Below, piece after piece: positions 46,447 to 56,789 of a stretch of 64,000 nt of DNA. The stretch comes from Limnanthes douglasii subsp. nivea (taxonomy: Eukaryota > Streptophyta > Magnoliopsida > Brassicales > Limnanthaceae). How positions within the stretch are numbered: position 1 is the stretch's first letter; each line of letters starts with the position of its first letter. Where the stretch lies: positions 129,192,376-129,256,375 of the forward strand of contig JAUPFV010000002.1 in assembly GCA_036936605.1 (NCBI GenBank). Direction: 5' to 3'. Under the pieces are notes generated by a model, which saw only the letters and a list, made by a program, of their open reading frames with translations, made no database searches and was not told where the DNA came from. The position numbers were made by a program, and so were the translations under genes.

Positions 46447-47925
46447 ATGAATGACGAAACTGTCGGAGAGAGGGTCGGGAGAGAAGTGGCCCGAGCCGTT
46501 TCACTGTCTGAAGGCGAGGAAGCCCCGGGTCGGAGTACTACGCTCAGGGTCGGGACAAGCGTTCGACCCTTATCATGACCAGGAGACAGCTGCTGGAAGA
46601 CATCGCCAAGTTAAACGCTGAGAAAGAGCGGGCGCTAGACGAAAAGAGAGCTCGGGAAGGTAAAGGTAAAGAACCAATCATAGATAACCGCGGCGAAGGA
46701 AACCCGACTGCGGGCCATCGCATCAATGCACGACCTGTTAGATATTATCGGGAGCCTCGCCCGGAGGGCAGGAAGGATGGCAAAACGGAGCGATACCCAG
46801 AGAATAACCGCGGCATCTCCGCTGACTACACTTCGGATGACTCGTCGGGAAGGGAGTACCGACGCAAGGAAAGGCTAAACAAACGCACTAAGAAGAGCCG
46901 TTCCCGACGGGATAGGGAACCCCGTTCAGATTCTCCTAAGTACAAGAAGGGTAGCACCGAGAAAAGAACGCCAGCATCGTTTGAAAAAGAAGAGATGCAA
47001 ACCGACAGCAGAGAAGAGCGGGTAGCTCTACCTCAGGTCCAGTGACAACCTTCAAATAGCCAGAACCAGGGGTACCGAACTAGTAGCCAATTCATCAACC
47101 CCGGGGACGAAGGTCTATACGGGGTTCAGGCCGAAGGGCTCGGAGGCGGAGCGTTCAGATTCGGAATGAATTGGAGAGCTTCACCGTTGTCCGACGAGAT
47201 ATTATTTGGGCATCTCCCAAAGAGGTTTGACATTTCCAAAATTGGAAAAGTATGACGGTAAGAGGGACTCGGATAATCACTTGGAAGCCTTCAAAAACTT
47301 TATGTTGAGTTTCGACAACGACGATAAACTTTTACGTCGGGCGTTTTCGATGACCTTCAGGGATCGAGCGTCCAAGTGGTACAACCGGTTGCCACAGGGT
47401 TGTATTAAAAACTTCGGGATGTTCTGGACGATGTTCCGTCAGCACTTCATCGGAAGCAATAGTTTCCGAGCTAATGGCGATACCATCATGAATCGTAAGC
47501 AGAGGTTGGGAGAGAGCCTCAGTGATTACACCAGGCGCTTTATTGACGCTAAGACCGACCTGGACCATTGCAAGGAGAACGTGGCGCTGACGGCGTATCG
47601 CTTGGGTTTGCTCCCGGGACCGATGAAGCAAACAGTTACTAAAAAACAAGCTTTTACTTTTTCCGCCCTTCTGGCCCACATAGAAAAACAAATACTGAAA
47701 GAAGAAACCGAGGCGTCCGAACTGGCGGCGCAAATTCAGCAGAGCGCGCAAGCGTCGGTCGTTATAAAACAAGGGGCTCAATCCAGCTATGCTCAGCAAG
47801 CCCAGCCGGTCAGCACGATACCACCGACCCAGTCCTTACCAATCAAGCCTTCGGCTCCCCCGAGCCAAAAAGCAAAGCAGACGAGTCAAGTGGTTTCGCG
47901 ACCCATGTCTAACAAGTTGATCTGA
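46447..47925 (+). pseudogene. gag of the Tat element
   Basis: First ATG at 46447, 75 bases after the primer site. The frame shifts at 46575 (overlapping ATGA) and again before 47206. N-terminal 200 residues are highly charged and disordered (AEKERALDEKRAREGKGKE, RRKERLNKRTKKSRSRRDRE). The gag core at 47206-47700 matches the retrotransposon Gag family (Retrotrans_gag): LEKYDGKRDSDNHLEAFK, FRDRASKWYNRLPQG, FIGSNSF, GESLSDYTRRF. A Gln/Ala/Pro-rich tail follows, to a stop at 47923. The frame continues beyond the stop into the zinc-finger/protease region, so gag and pol were probably one polyprotein. Confidence 0.88.
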
Positions 47926-47943
47926 CACGCTTACTTCGCTGAC

Positions 47944-49010
47944 TTGACGGAGTGCGTGTCTTCGATCTACGAAAAGACTAAGAAAAGCGGGATGTATCGG
48001 AGGCCTTTCCCTATACCAACGCCTCGGGAACAGAGGAACAACCGGTATTGTCGCTACCACGAAGACGTGGGGCACGATACTAAGGATTGCATTGCCCTCA
48101 AAAAAGAGATACAGATGCTGATAGAGCATGGAAACCTCCTAGAGTACGTGAAAAAGAAAGCTCAACAGGGTACCACTTCGAGAGAAGTCGTGACGATGCC
48201 GAAGTCTGACACCACCATGACCATTTCCGAAGTTACCGACCTGTTTGATGTTTCAATCGAGTACCTCAACCCAGATGTGAATCGTAACCTCATCGGGATC
48301 ATTGAAGAGGGAGCTGTGGAAAGTAGTGGGAATGTTAGAAACCTTTGTAAATTTTTCGAATCGTTGAGTATTTTCGGTGGAGATTCTATGGCAGGGACCA
48401 CACACTCCTCTAGAAAGCGGCATATCGTGAATCTAGCCACCCAGCTGGAAGCTCGGACCTATCCCCACTCAAAAGGCATCCATTCACTGATCCTATATTT
48501 TGACGACGATGACATGAGAGATATAGCCGGCCCTCATGAAGACGCCATCGTTATCGGGGCGGCCATTGCGGGGGAGGAGGTCCGACGTATCTTGGTAGAC
48601 ACCGGTAGCTCAGCCAACATAATATTTGCATCCATTTTCACAAAGTTTAGGGCACCTCCGGTCATTACACGGTCGGACCGAACTATTGTGGGGTTTACAG
48701 GTTCAGCAGTAGATGTGGTTGGAGAGTTCGAGGGCATCGTTCAGCTAGCCCGCGGACCGTTCAAAAAAAGAGGCCATTGTTTTATTCGTTATGGTGGACG
48801 CACCGGCTTCTCATAATGCAATTTTTGGCAGATCATGGCTATCGCGAATGCACGCGGTATCGTCCACAGTTCATCAATGTTTGAAATACGTTGTCGGAAA
48901 CAACGTGGGTATAGTCCGAGCAGCCAGAAAGCGGCACGAGAGTGTTACCGAGCCGCTTTGGCACCCAAGAAGGATCAAGAGATGGCACAAGCGCGAGACT
49001 AGCAACTAAG
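47944..49010 (+). pseudogene. Tat pol, part 1: zinc finger and aspartic protease
   Basis: Zinc-binding segment CRYHEDVGHDTKDC (about 48051-48092), typical of Tat Gag ends, followed by ALKKEIQMLIEHGNL. The protease has the active site VRRILVDTGSSANIIFAS (48571-48625), with DTGS intact, and the C-terminal hallmark DAPASHNAIFGRSWL (48797-48840), reached after a frameshift at about 48790. The enzyme would cleave the polyprotein in the virus-like particle. The later part (48860-49010) is shifted again. Confidence 0.87.
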
Positions 49011-49020
49011 GGGACGTCCC

Positions 49021-50539
49021 TTGGGGTCATTACCCGTTGATGATCCTAGAGAAGCTCCCAGTTTTTTAACCACCGATGAAGAGTGCGAAAAGCACCCATT
49101 TGCCGAAGGGAGAGTTTCGCAGATCGGAATCCGACTGTTACCAGCCTTCAGGAAACAATTGTTATCTTTACTACAGGAGAATTTAGATTTATTCGCATGG
49201 TGTCCCGGAGAATCATGTGATTCACTAATTAACTATCAACAAAAATGTCAGACCCATTTCACAAAAGCGGCGGGATTTTTCTCCAGAAAAGGCAGAAATC
49301 ATTCTGCGAGAAGTCGAAAGAGTGATCAGCATCGGACACATCAAGGAGTCGAGTTACCCGCTCTGGGCGTCCAATCCTGTCCTGGTAAAAAATAAAAACG
49401 GGAAGTGGAGAATGTGTGTGGACTTTACCGACCTCAATCGGGCATGCCCGAAGGATCCCTTCCCGATGCCAAGGATCGACCAGTTGGTGGACTCCACGTC
49501 AGGAAACAGGCTGCTCTCTTTCATGGACGTGTACGCAGGCTACAACCAGATCAAGTTGCACCTAGCGGATCAGGAAAGCATGGCGTTTATAACAGGCCGA
49601 TGCTTGTATTGCTACAAGGCCCTACCGTTCGGATTAAAAAGCGTTGGAGCGACTTATTACAGGTTGGTTAACAAAACTTTCGATTGTCAGATAGGGAGGA
49701 ATATGGAAGTCTACATCGATGACATGTTAGTAAAGAGCGGCACGGACGAGGAACATCTCGCCGATTTGAGGGAAACCTTTGACAATCTCAGGGGTATAAA
49801 TCTCAAGCTCAACCCGGAAAAATAATCCTTCGGGGTAAGGCCGGGCAAGTTCCTAGGGTTCTTTGTTAGCGAAAAGGGAATCGAGGCCGACCCGACCCAA
49901 CTACAAGCTCTTACCGACATGACACCGCCTAAGAATATTAAGGAAGTCCAGATATTAACCGGGCGTCTAGCGGCTTTAAATCCGTTTATCTCTCGTTCAT
50001 TTGACAAGTGCGCTCCATTTTTTCAGGTCTTGAGAAATGCCAAGAATTTTGTGTGGACGCCGGATTGTAGCGCAACCTTTTCGGGGATTAAAACTTATTT
50101 ATCATCCCCGAACCTTCTAACGAAGCCTCTGGCAGGAGAGACTCTTTTCATTTACATAGCAGTTTTGGATTTTGTAGTAAGTGCGGCCCTGATCAGTGAG
50201 TCGGAAACGGCCCCTAAAGCGGTATACTTCGTGAGCAAAAGCTTACTTGATGCAGAAACGCGGTATCTAAGGCTGGAGAAAATGGCCTTAGTGTTGGTGA
50301 CCGCGGCACGAAAAATGCGGCCGTATTTTCAAGCACACCCCATTGTCATCCGAACCTCGTTTTCACTCAAGTACGTTCTTCAGCGCCCGGACATGTCAAG
50401 GAGAATGTCTAAATGGTCGGTCGAGTTGGCTGATTTTGACATCAATTTTGAGCCGCATACGGCTGTTAAAGGCCAAGTTCTGGCTGATTTTATAGTAGAA
50501 TTCCATTCCGACCGCCCGGACCAAGACGCACCGCTTTAA
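49021..50539 (+). pseudogene. Tat pol, part 2: reverse transcriptase and RNase H
   Basis: RT entry region LLSLLQENLDLFAWCPGE (49162-49215), frameshift at about 49270, then the RT core in one frame: NGKWRMCVDFTDLNRACPKD (49399-49458), SFMDVYAGYNQI (49519-49555), ALPFGLKSVGATY (49620-49660) and VYIDDMLVKS (49709-49740), so the YxDD pair is intact. A stop at 49823-49825 interrupts before FGVRPGKFLGFFVSEKGIEA. The first RNase H (49919-50539) shows FIYIAVLDFVVSAALIS and RYLRLEKMALVLVTAARK; it looks degenerate at the acidic positions (IAVLD), as expected for Tat. A stop at 50537-50539 ends this part. Confidence 0.9.
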
Positions 50540-50556
50540 GAAGCCAAACCCAACGA

Positions 50557-50950
50557 GTAGGTCATCCGAACCGACGGTGGGTCGAACGTAAATGGATGCG
50601 GAGCGGGCGTACAGATAGTCACCCCAACGGGCATAAGTATGCATCAGGCAATCCGATTTGGTTTTCCCACTTCTAACAACGAAGCCGAGTATGAAGCCGC
50701 CCTGGCCGGTTTGCGACTAGCACAGGTATGTGAAGCTAGGCATGTACGTCTCGTTAGTGATTCTCAGCTTTTGATAAATCAAGCCTCGGGAGCTTCGGAA
50801 GCCAGGAAAGAACATTTGGTTCAGTACTTAGTTGCGTTAAGGGTGTTAGCCGCGTCATTCGCTAAGGTAACATATGAACATGTCCCAAGAACCGAAAATA
50901 TGGTAGCCGACTCTCTAGCATCGGCCTCTTGCTCAAGAAATTACCCCTAG
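50557..50950 (+). pseudogene. Tat pol, part 3: second, archaeal-type RNase H (aRNH)
   Basis: Directly after the stop, in the same frame as the RT. All four acidic positions of RNase HI are present: Asp in VIRTDGGSNVNG, Glu in NNEAEYEAALAGLRLA, Asp in RLVSDSQLLINQ, Asp in RTENMVADSLA. A second RNase H between the first one and integrase is the diagnostic feature of Tat elements and is thought to be an acquired archaeal-like domain. It degrades template RNA during cDNA synthesis. A stop at 50948-50950 follows. Confidence 0.88.
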
Positions 50951-52272
50951 GTAACCGAACAAGAAAATCCTTCGATCATAAAGAGGAAAGAGCTGGATAA
51001 TCGACCCGAAATTTCTTGTCAGGTTTCTTCCGTAACTATTTCAGATTGGCGAAGGGATATTATTGCTTTCCTAGCCGAAGGTCTACTACCACACGATGGT
51101 GCATCGGCTCGAAAGGTACGCAACAAAGCCCGAGGCTACGTTTTATTGGGTGACATATTATACAAAAAATCGTTCAGCCGACCCTTACTGAGGTGTTTGG
51201 GGGTAAATGAGTCACAGCTCATTGTGTCCGAGGTGCATAACGGAGAGGGCGTGGCTCATTGTGGTTACAAGGCACTGATAAGAAGAATTTTTCTCGCCGG
51301 GTTTTATTGGCCAACGATAACGACTAATGCTCAGCAGATAGTAAAAACCTGCGACACTTGTCAAAGATTCGCAAACGCGATAAATGTGCCCGCGGCCCAT
51401 TTAGAATCCATATCTGAAGGATTACCCTTCGACCGATGGGGAATCGATCTTGTAGGGCCATTACCAATGGCATCTGGTGGGAGACAAACGATCGTGGTGG
51501 CTGTGGATTACTTTTCCAAATGGGTTGAAGCCAAACCATTATCCGCTACTCAGACTAAGGATATCGTCAGATTTATTTGGTCCAATATCTGTTGTCGGTT
51601 CGGGGTACCCCAGAAGCTCACCATGAATAACAAGCCCAATTAGACAGCAGTGAGATGAAATCTTTTTGCACAACTCATAGGATTAGGAAATGTTTCTCTG
51701 CCCCATTCCATCCTCAATCGAATGGTCAATTCGAAGTCACCAACCGAAACATTCTGGACGAACTCAAAAAGAACCTCGAAGGAAAAGCTGGCAAATGGCC
51801 AGACTATTTGCAGGAAGTATTGTGGGCTTACCGAAATACACCTCGAACGGCGACTAAGGAATCACCTTATGCCTTAGTATATGGCATGGACGCGGTCACT
51901 CCAGCAGAGTCAATTTTTCCATCATTTAGGATCGGTACCTATGATGAAAACACAAATGAAGGTGACAGACAGTTAGCTCTCGACCTAATAGAAGAAAAAC
52001 GGAACCGTGCTCAACTAAATTCTTTACACTATCAGACTCAAATGAGGAGTCTCGGTAAGCTACGACGGGAATTCAAAGTCGGTGATAAGGTTTTGAGAAG
52101 AGTTTTTCTGCATACCAAAGATAAAAGCCTCGGTAAGCTCGCCCCAAAATGGGAAGGACCATACAAAGTGGTAGAGAAAGTTAAGAGCGGGACATATCGG
52201 TTGCAAGACAAGCTCGGGCGTTCGTTAAGGCTCCCATGGAACATTGAACATCTGAAATTGTATTTGGAGTAA
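50951..52272 (+). pseudogene. Tat pol, part 4: integrase
   Basis: A linker (50951-51145) leads into the zinc-binding domain (SEVHNGEGVAHCGYKALIRR, FYWPTI, CDTCQRF; 51226-51375). Catalytic core: first Asp in RWGIDLVGPLP (51435-51465). The second Asp is lost: the position reads LTMNNKPN (51618-51642), followed by a stop where the family has a Phe-containing turn. Glu is kept in QSNGQFEVTNRN (51713-51750), in another frame. The C-terminal domain with the GPYKV.EKV.SGTYRL pattern runs to the stop after LKLYLE at 52270. The D-to-N change plus stop would inactivate integration. Confidence 0.9.
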
Positions 52273-52494
52273 TTTTGCATTTTGTAACTTTGCGAGCATT
52301 ATATGTGTAACAACCTTTTGGTCGGGGATGCACTCTTTCCTACCTCAGTGGCGCGAGAAGGTTTTAATGAGGCATCAATAGCAATCGATCTCTTTAATCG
52401 AAATTTTTTGCCTTTCTATCTTTGAAGTGTTAAAAAGGACTCTGTCAGCTGACGAGCTGATCGACAATTTTTAATAAGCTTGACTGCTTTACAA

Positions 52495-52990
52495 AACCTT
52501 CATAGGTTTTTCAGTGTTTAAACTGATCTACATCTTAATTCCCGACCCTACGGGAAAATTTTCAATTTTACATTGATCAACAGAACCTTCACAGGTTTTT
52601 TATTGTTTAAACTGATCTACATCTTAATTCCTGACCCTACAGGAAAATTTTCAATTTTATATTGATCAATAGAACCTTCACAGGTTTTTTAGTGTTTAAA
52701 CTGATCTACATCTTAATTCCCGACCCTACGGGAAATTTTTCAATTTTACATTGATCAACAGAACCTTCATAGGTTTTTTAGTGTTTAAACTGATCTACAT
52801 CTTAATTCCCGACCCTACGGGAAAATTTTCAATTTTACATCGATCTACAAAACCTTCATAAGTTTTTCAGTGCGTATAAACTGATCTACACTCTAATTCC
52901 CGACCCTACGAGGAAAATTTCCAATTTCATGTCAATCGACATAACCTTAGCAGGTTTTTCAGTGTTCGAACTGATCCACACTTTCCGTGG
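52495..52990 (+). repeat. 89-bp tandem repeats in the Tat 3' region
   Basis: AACCTT marks unit starts at 52495, 52584, 52673, 52762 and 52851 (exact 89-bp spacing), then 52943 (92 bp) with a partial last unit. Each contains CAGTGTTTAAACTGATCTAC, AATTCCCGACCCTACGGGAA and TTTTCAATTTTACATTGATC. Units are about 90% alike, most diverged at the right end. It lies between the integrase stop and the tail of the antisense ORF. Such 3' repeats are known in Tat elements and can seed satellites. Confidence 0.95.
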
Positions 52991-53200
52991 TCTTTTGATA
53001 GGCTACAATACATAATTTGGTTCCCGACCAACTGTGGATGTATAAAAACAGAGTTGGATGTAATATTGATAAAAACATACGTACGGATAACATATTGATC
53101 GTTCAGAAATTTTGATTACAAAGAAGGCTTACAGGGGGTTCCACAGTCCTTGCAATTACAAAATTTAACAATACAAAAAAAAAACAAGAGACATCGGGGA

Positions 53201-55779
53201 TCAAACATCCTCTTCCTCTGACTCGGTGTCATCCGATTCTTCGTCTTCACAAACCATATCAGTAGGGCGGTCATCTTCCGAAACATCCAGCCACATTGAC
53301 CCGAGGGGAAGGTCGGGGAAGCGGTGATGAAAAGTCAGCACGTATGCGGCTTTGGCTTCGGCCATTTCTTTCTTCATCCACTTACTGCATTTTTCAGCAA
53401 AAAGTCTGTTAGCCTTCTTCAGGTCAGCAATTTCCTGCCCCAAACGCCCGACACGATCATCCCCGTCCTTCCTGACTTACGCCAAGGTTTGTTCGGTCGC
53501 CTTGAGCTGCTCGTCTTCCAGCTTCTGAGCCGCATTTCCCTTATGCACCTCTTCTTCCAGCAATGCAACTTTCACCTCCGCGCCCGACAGCTTCTGGCTC
53601 AGTTCCCTGGCCCGACGCTCTTTCAAGGCCAAAGGCACAATCATGTTGTACAAGGAAAGGGCTAGCCCGTCGGTTATCCGCAACGGAAAAGTATGCGGGC
53701 TCCCGAGCACAAACAGCACCGGAAGATTCGTACCACTTGACGACGCCTCAGCGGTTTTGGAGGCCTTTGAGGGGCTAGCATCGTCGGGAATCACCACTAC
53801 GGGGTCGGCTATCGTACCACCCTTAACCCCCCCCCCCCCGTATTGCTCAAAAATCTTCGGGACGGTAGCATTGTCGGCACCAGCAGAACCCGTGGCAGAC
53901 CCGTTTTTTTTAGCGTTTACGCTTTTTAGCCTGAGCCCCCTCTGTGTCAGCCTTCCCCTTCTGCTTCTTCGCCAGCTCTTGGGACTGATGGGTCTCGCCA
54001 CCCTCAGCGACAGCTTCATCTTGGTGTCCCTCCGCACCGGCCTCTTCAGCCCCGGCATTGTTCTGCTCGGCTTCATCATCTGACTTTGGACGCTTGCTGG
54101 GCGCCTTGTTGCGCTTCGGGAGAAACAGGTGGGTATCAGGCGCATCCGTCTTTGCGACCAAGTCCTCCAGACTAAGGGTTTGACACAATTGCTCAATCGT
54201 GAGTGGTTCTGACGAGCGACGCCAGAGGTTACTCGTGATCAGGTTTGTATTTTTGAAGGCCCGATGGAACGCCCGACCCCAATGCTTCCTGGCATAGTCC
54301 TTCAACAATTGGAAAGTGACCTTGCCCGGCTTGAAGTAATCCTTCTTCAACCCCTGGACAAATTCCTTCGATACTACATAGAGGATCGGTTCATAATTAC
54401 AAAAAAATTATATATATACCATCAGGAACCCATGTCCGCAGCAGTCGCCTCAGATTCTCCTTGCTATAGGGGAGGCCGTTTTCCCAGCAGCCACTGAGGA
54501 AGACAAAGTGGTGTTTCCAACCTTTGTCGCCTTCGAGAAATTCGTTTACTATCTTCTATATATTGACCAAAGAAGAATAGAAGAAGGGGCACTTGGGAGA
54601 CTTTGACAGCCCGAACATGGTTATATACTCTTCCATGGGCATGACCCGATCCGAAAGGCGCGAGGCTATTATGCAGGACATCAGCGTGTACCACGCGTTG
54701 GGTGTTAGCTGGGAGGGGCAGATGTTGAGAGTCCTGAAATACAGAGCGATCTCAGGATCCAGAGGAAACCTGAGGCCCCAATTGAAAAGCTTGGTAAAGA
54801 TTACGATCTCCCGTGACCGAACATGCACGGGAGTCTTCCCAGGAACAAGAAACTGGACGGTAACGCACTCCGGAATACCCCACCGGATCAGAAGCTCCTC
54901 ATGCTCAACAGCGGCGAAGTAAATATACTTGCCCTCAAAAAGGGAGATGACATTACTCTTGGGAAACCAGCGATGGTAGGAGGTGGTCATGACCGCCTCA
55001 ATTTCCTCGGGAAGCGGCTCCTCGGGAGGGGCAACAGTATTGCCAGCAGCAGCAATACCGTCTTCCGCAGTTAAAGCGTCCACCTCCGATTCTTCGGTAT
55101 TTACTACCGGGATTGCGTCAGATCTAAGGGAGCTGGCCGCGGATGGATCGGACGGCCGAACAAAAAGGTCCGCAGGACCAGAACTGCTTCTGGTTTGGGC
55201 CAGTTGAGATTCTTGTTGTTGTTGGCGAGCACGCTCGGGATCCAATTCGTGAGGTGCTAGTGGCCGTTGGTTGAGACCTAAAAAAGTACGAGCAGTGTTA
55301 GTGCTAGTTCGGTATCCTCGTATGTTGGGAGTAAGCTGGACCATCTCTGGAGAATTACCTCCCGCGGGAGAAGTTGGAGAGATGGTTTCTCCCATAGAAA
55401 AAAATTTAGCTTTGCCTCGACGTCGGGGTGGAAAAGGGGACGGAGCCGTGTAAGAATTAACTGATGAAAGCGTCGGGCGGTTGAGTTGGGCAGTTGGGGA
55501 GTGTGGAGAGCTACTACTTGAAGGAATGACAATGGCCTCAGGGGTCCGAGCACCGAACAGTTCGGGTAAGGTAAAAGACTCGGTAGGGATCGGATCAGCA
55601 AGAACGGGGTCGTGGGGTAACGGTACAGGCGTGAAGGGCTTGGTGTCAGAACTCCAAATCAATCCCGCAGCTCGATATTCCTCAACGCGGTCACCAATGC
55701 TAGCCCAATCTTCAAATCTGAACACAGGCTCTTTCTTCTTCTTAGGTTTTCGTTTTGGCTTCGAGTACCTATTTCTCAT
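53201..55779 (-). pseudogene. Antisense accessory ORF of the Tat element
   Basis: Opposite strand to gag-pol. Starts MRNRYSKPKRKPKKKKEP (basic, NLS-like) at 55779 and is open for 407 codons to 54556. Residues about 1-270 are Pro/Ser-rich; residues about 300-400 (LLIRWGIPECVTV, VIFTKLFNWGLRFPLDPEI, LNICPSQLTPNAWYTLMSC) match the plant 'putative gypsy type transposon' domain (Transposase_28 type). After a stop at 54556 the text continues. A GT...AG segment at 54374-54419 (46 nt) may be a relic intron. Then GRAFHRAFKNTNLITSNLWR, a basic AKKRKR stretch with a frameshift at the A8 run (53904-53911), a coiled-coil-like helix (RARELSQKLSGAEVKVALLE), a stop at 53477, and an acidic end DEESDDTESEEEDV at 53201. 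Probably a nuclear protein, as reported for the Grande antisense gene. Confidence 0.8.
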
Positions 55780-55861
55780 AAAACGAGCTCTCTCTCTCTA
55801 GAATAATCTGGACAACACTTTCTCTCTCTAGAACGCCTCTGAGAGTGATTTATGTTTGTGA

Positions 55862-55872
55862 GGTATTTATAG
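55862..55872 (-). promoter_or_regulatory. TATA box of the antisense ORF
   Basis: The minus strand reads CTATAAATACC, 83-93 bases upstream of the ATG at 55779. It is followed by a leader with two GAGAGAGA-type tracts (55790-55830). Spacing fits a plant core promoter, independent of the LTRs. Confidence 0.65.
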
Positions 55873-56179
55873 GCAACCCCACCTAGCCGTTACGCGTACG
55901 GGGAAGTCCAAGCGACAAAAAGCAGCGGGAAGTCGAAAGGACTTCTTGAGAAACTGTGCAAACAAGCACACTTCGAGTAATTGGTCAACACGTGTCGCCC
56001 TTAGTCAGACAAGCCTAGTAGGCATGTACTAGCTAGCTTAGGCAGAGGCATTAAATGGGCCACATCAACTGGATTCACTTTTCAAAATCTATTACCGGTC
56101 TAGGCCTATGGAGAAGTCACTAAGAGAGATCGGAAGCAGACCCAAGATGACTCATAAACAGTGTCGGTGCTAAATGCGA

Positions 56180-56356
56180 CCGACCACTTAATAAAAATAT
56201 GAAGGATCGGAAATCAGTTGGAAGAAATGATCCACGCCCGATCCACTTAATAAAAATATGGAGGGTTGGACATCAGTTGGAAGAAAGGATCTGCGCCCGA
56301 CCACTTAATAAAAATATGGAGGGTCGGACATCGGTTGAAAGAAAAGGTCTGGCCTA
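56180..56356. repeat. Three 59-bp tandem repeats
   Basis: CACTTAATAAAAATATG at 56185, 56244 and 56303 (59-bp period), each followed by GAGGGTCGGACATCAGTTGG-like text and GCGCCCGAC. They lie between the antisense ORF promoter and the 3' LTR, about 310-490 bp upstream of the antisense TATA box. Confidence 0.92.
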
Positions 56357-56444
56357 GGCAAACCAATCAGTCAATCCAGAGGCTAAGGGACAGAGGCGCT
56401 CCAAGCTGGTTCTTTTACAAGTCTTCATTCCCGTTTCTCTCAAA

Positions 56445-56458
56445 GACTAGGGGGCTAC
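56445..56458 (+). promoter_or_regulatory. Polypurine tract of the Tat element
   Basis: AAGACTAGGGGGCTAC just before the 3' LTR; the G-rich core would prime plus-strand cDNA. Confidence 0.6.
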
Positions 56459-56784
56459 TAATAAGGGAGCAATTGCCAATATTAATAATAAGGAGTCAAT
56501 TGTAAATAGAAGTAAGTTAATATGTTTGTGACGGTATTTATCATTTATTAGAGGATAATTTGTAAACAAAGGTTTTTATGAAGGACTAAAAGAGAAATAA
56601 AACAAGGCTACCAAGGATATTAATGGGTCCATCCTTCCCCACTATAAAAGGAGACCCATTATTCTTGGTAGGTGGGACACTTTGGAATATAATATTCTTT
56701 TTCTACTTTCTCTCTATACATTTGTTCTCTACTCACATCAGGTCCAAGATCCAATATCTTTCTTAGTCATTTATTCTCTCATCA
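56459..56784 (+). repeat. 3' LTR of the Tat element
   Basis: 326 bp, TAATAAGGG (TG mutated to TA) to TCTCATCA, followed by the GTCAT duplication. Confidence 0.93.
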
Positions 56785-56789
56785 GTCAT

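Larger units (their letters stand above)
46045..56784 (+). mobile_element. Tat-lineage Ty3/gypsy retrotransposon with antisense ORF
   Basis: 10,740 bp with 327/326-bp LTRs and a perfect 5-bp target duplication. Order: LTR, TGGCGCC-type primer site, gag, protease, RT, RNase H, a second archaeal-type RNase H, integrase, 89-bp tandem repeats, antisense ORF, 59-bp tandem repeats, polypurine tract, LTR. Dual RNase H and a long 3' internal region with an antisense ORF are hallmarks of the plant Tat lineage. It is distinctly GC-richer than its surroundings. LTRs differ at about 16-18 of 326 positions by eye. pol has several stops and frameshifts, so this copy is defective, but it is younger than the unit it interrupts. 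Confidence 0.93.

Noticed and set aside
47332..49030. Minus-strand frames up to 155 codons over gag and protease
   Set aside because: Opposite-strand shadows of the GC-rich gag-pol; the gag and protease motifs are on the plus strand.
52495..52990. Regular repeats that might suggest a CRISPR array
   Set aside because: Units are contiguous 89-bp copies with no unique spacers, inside a plant retrotransposon.
53324..55801. Several plus-strand open frames of 60-146 codons
   Set aside because: They lie opposite the antisense Tat ORF and follow its codon structure; no domain seen. Treated as shadows.
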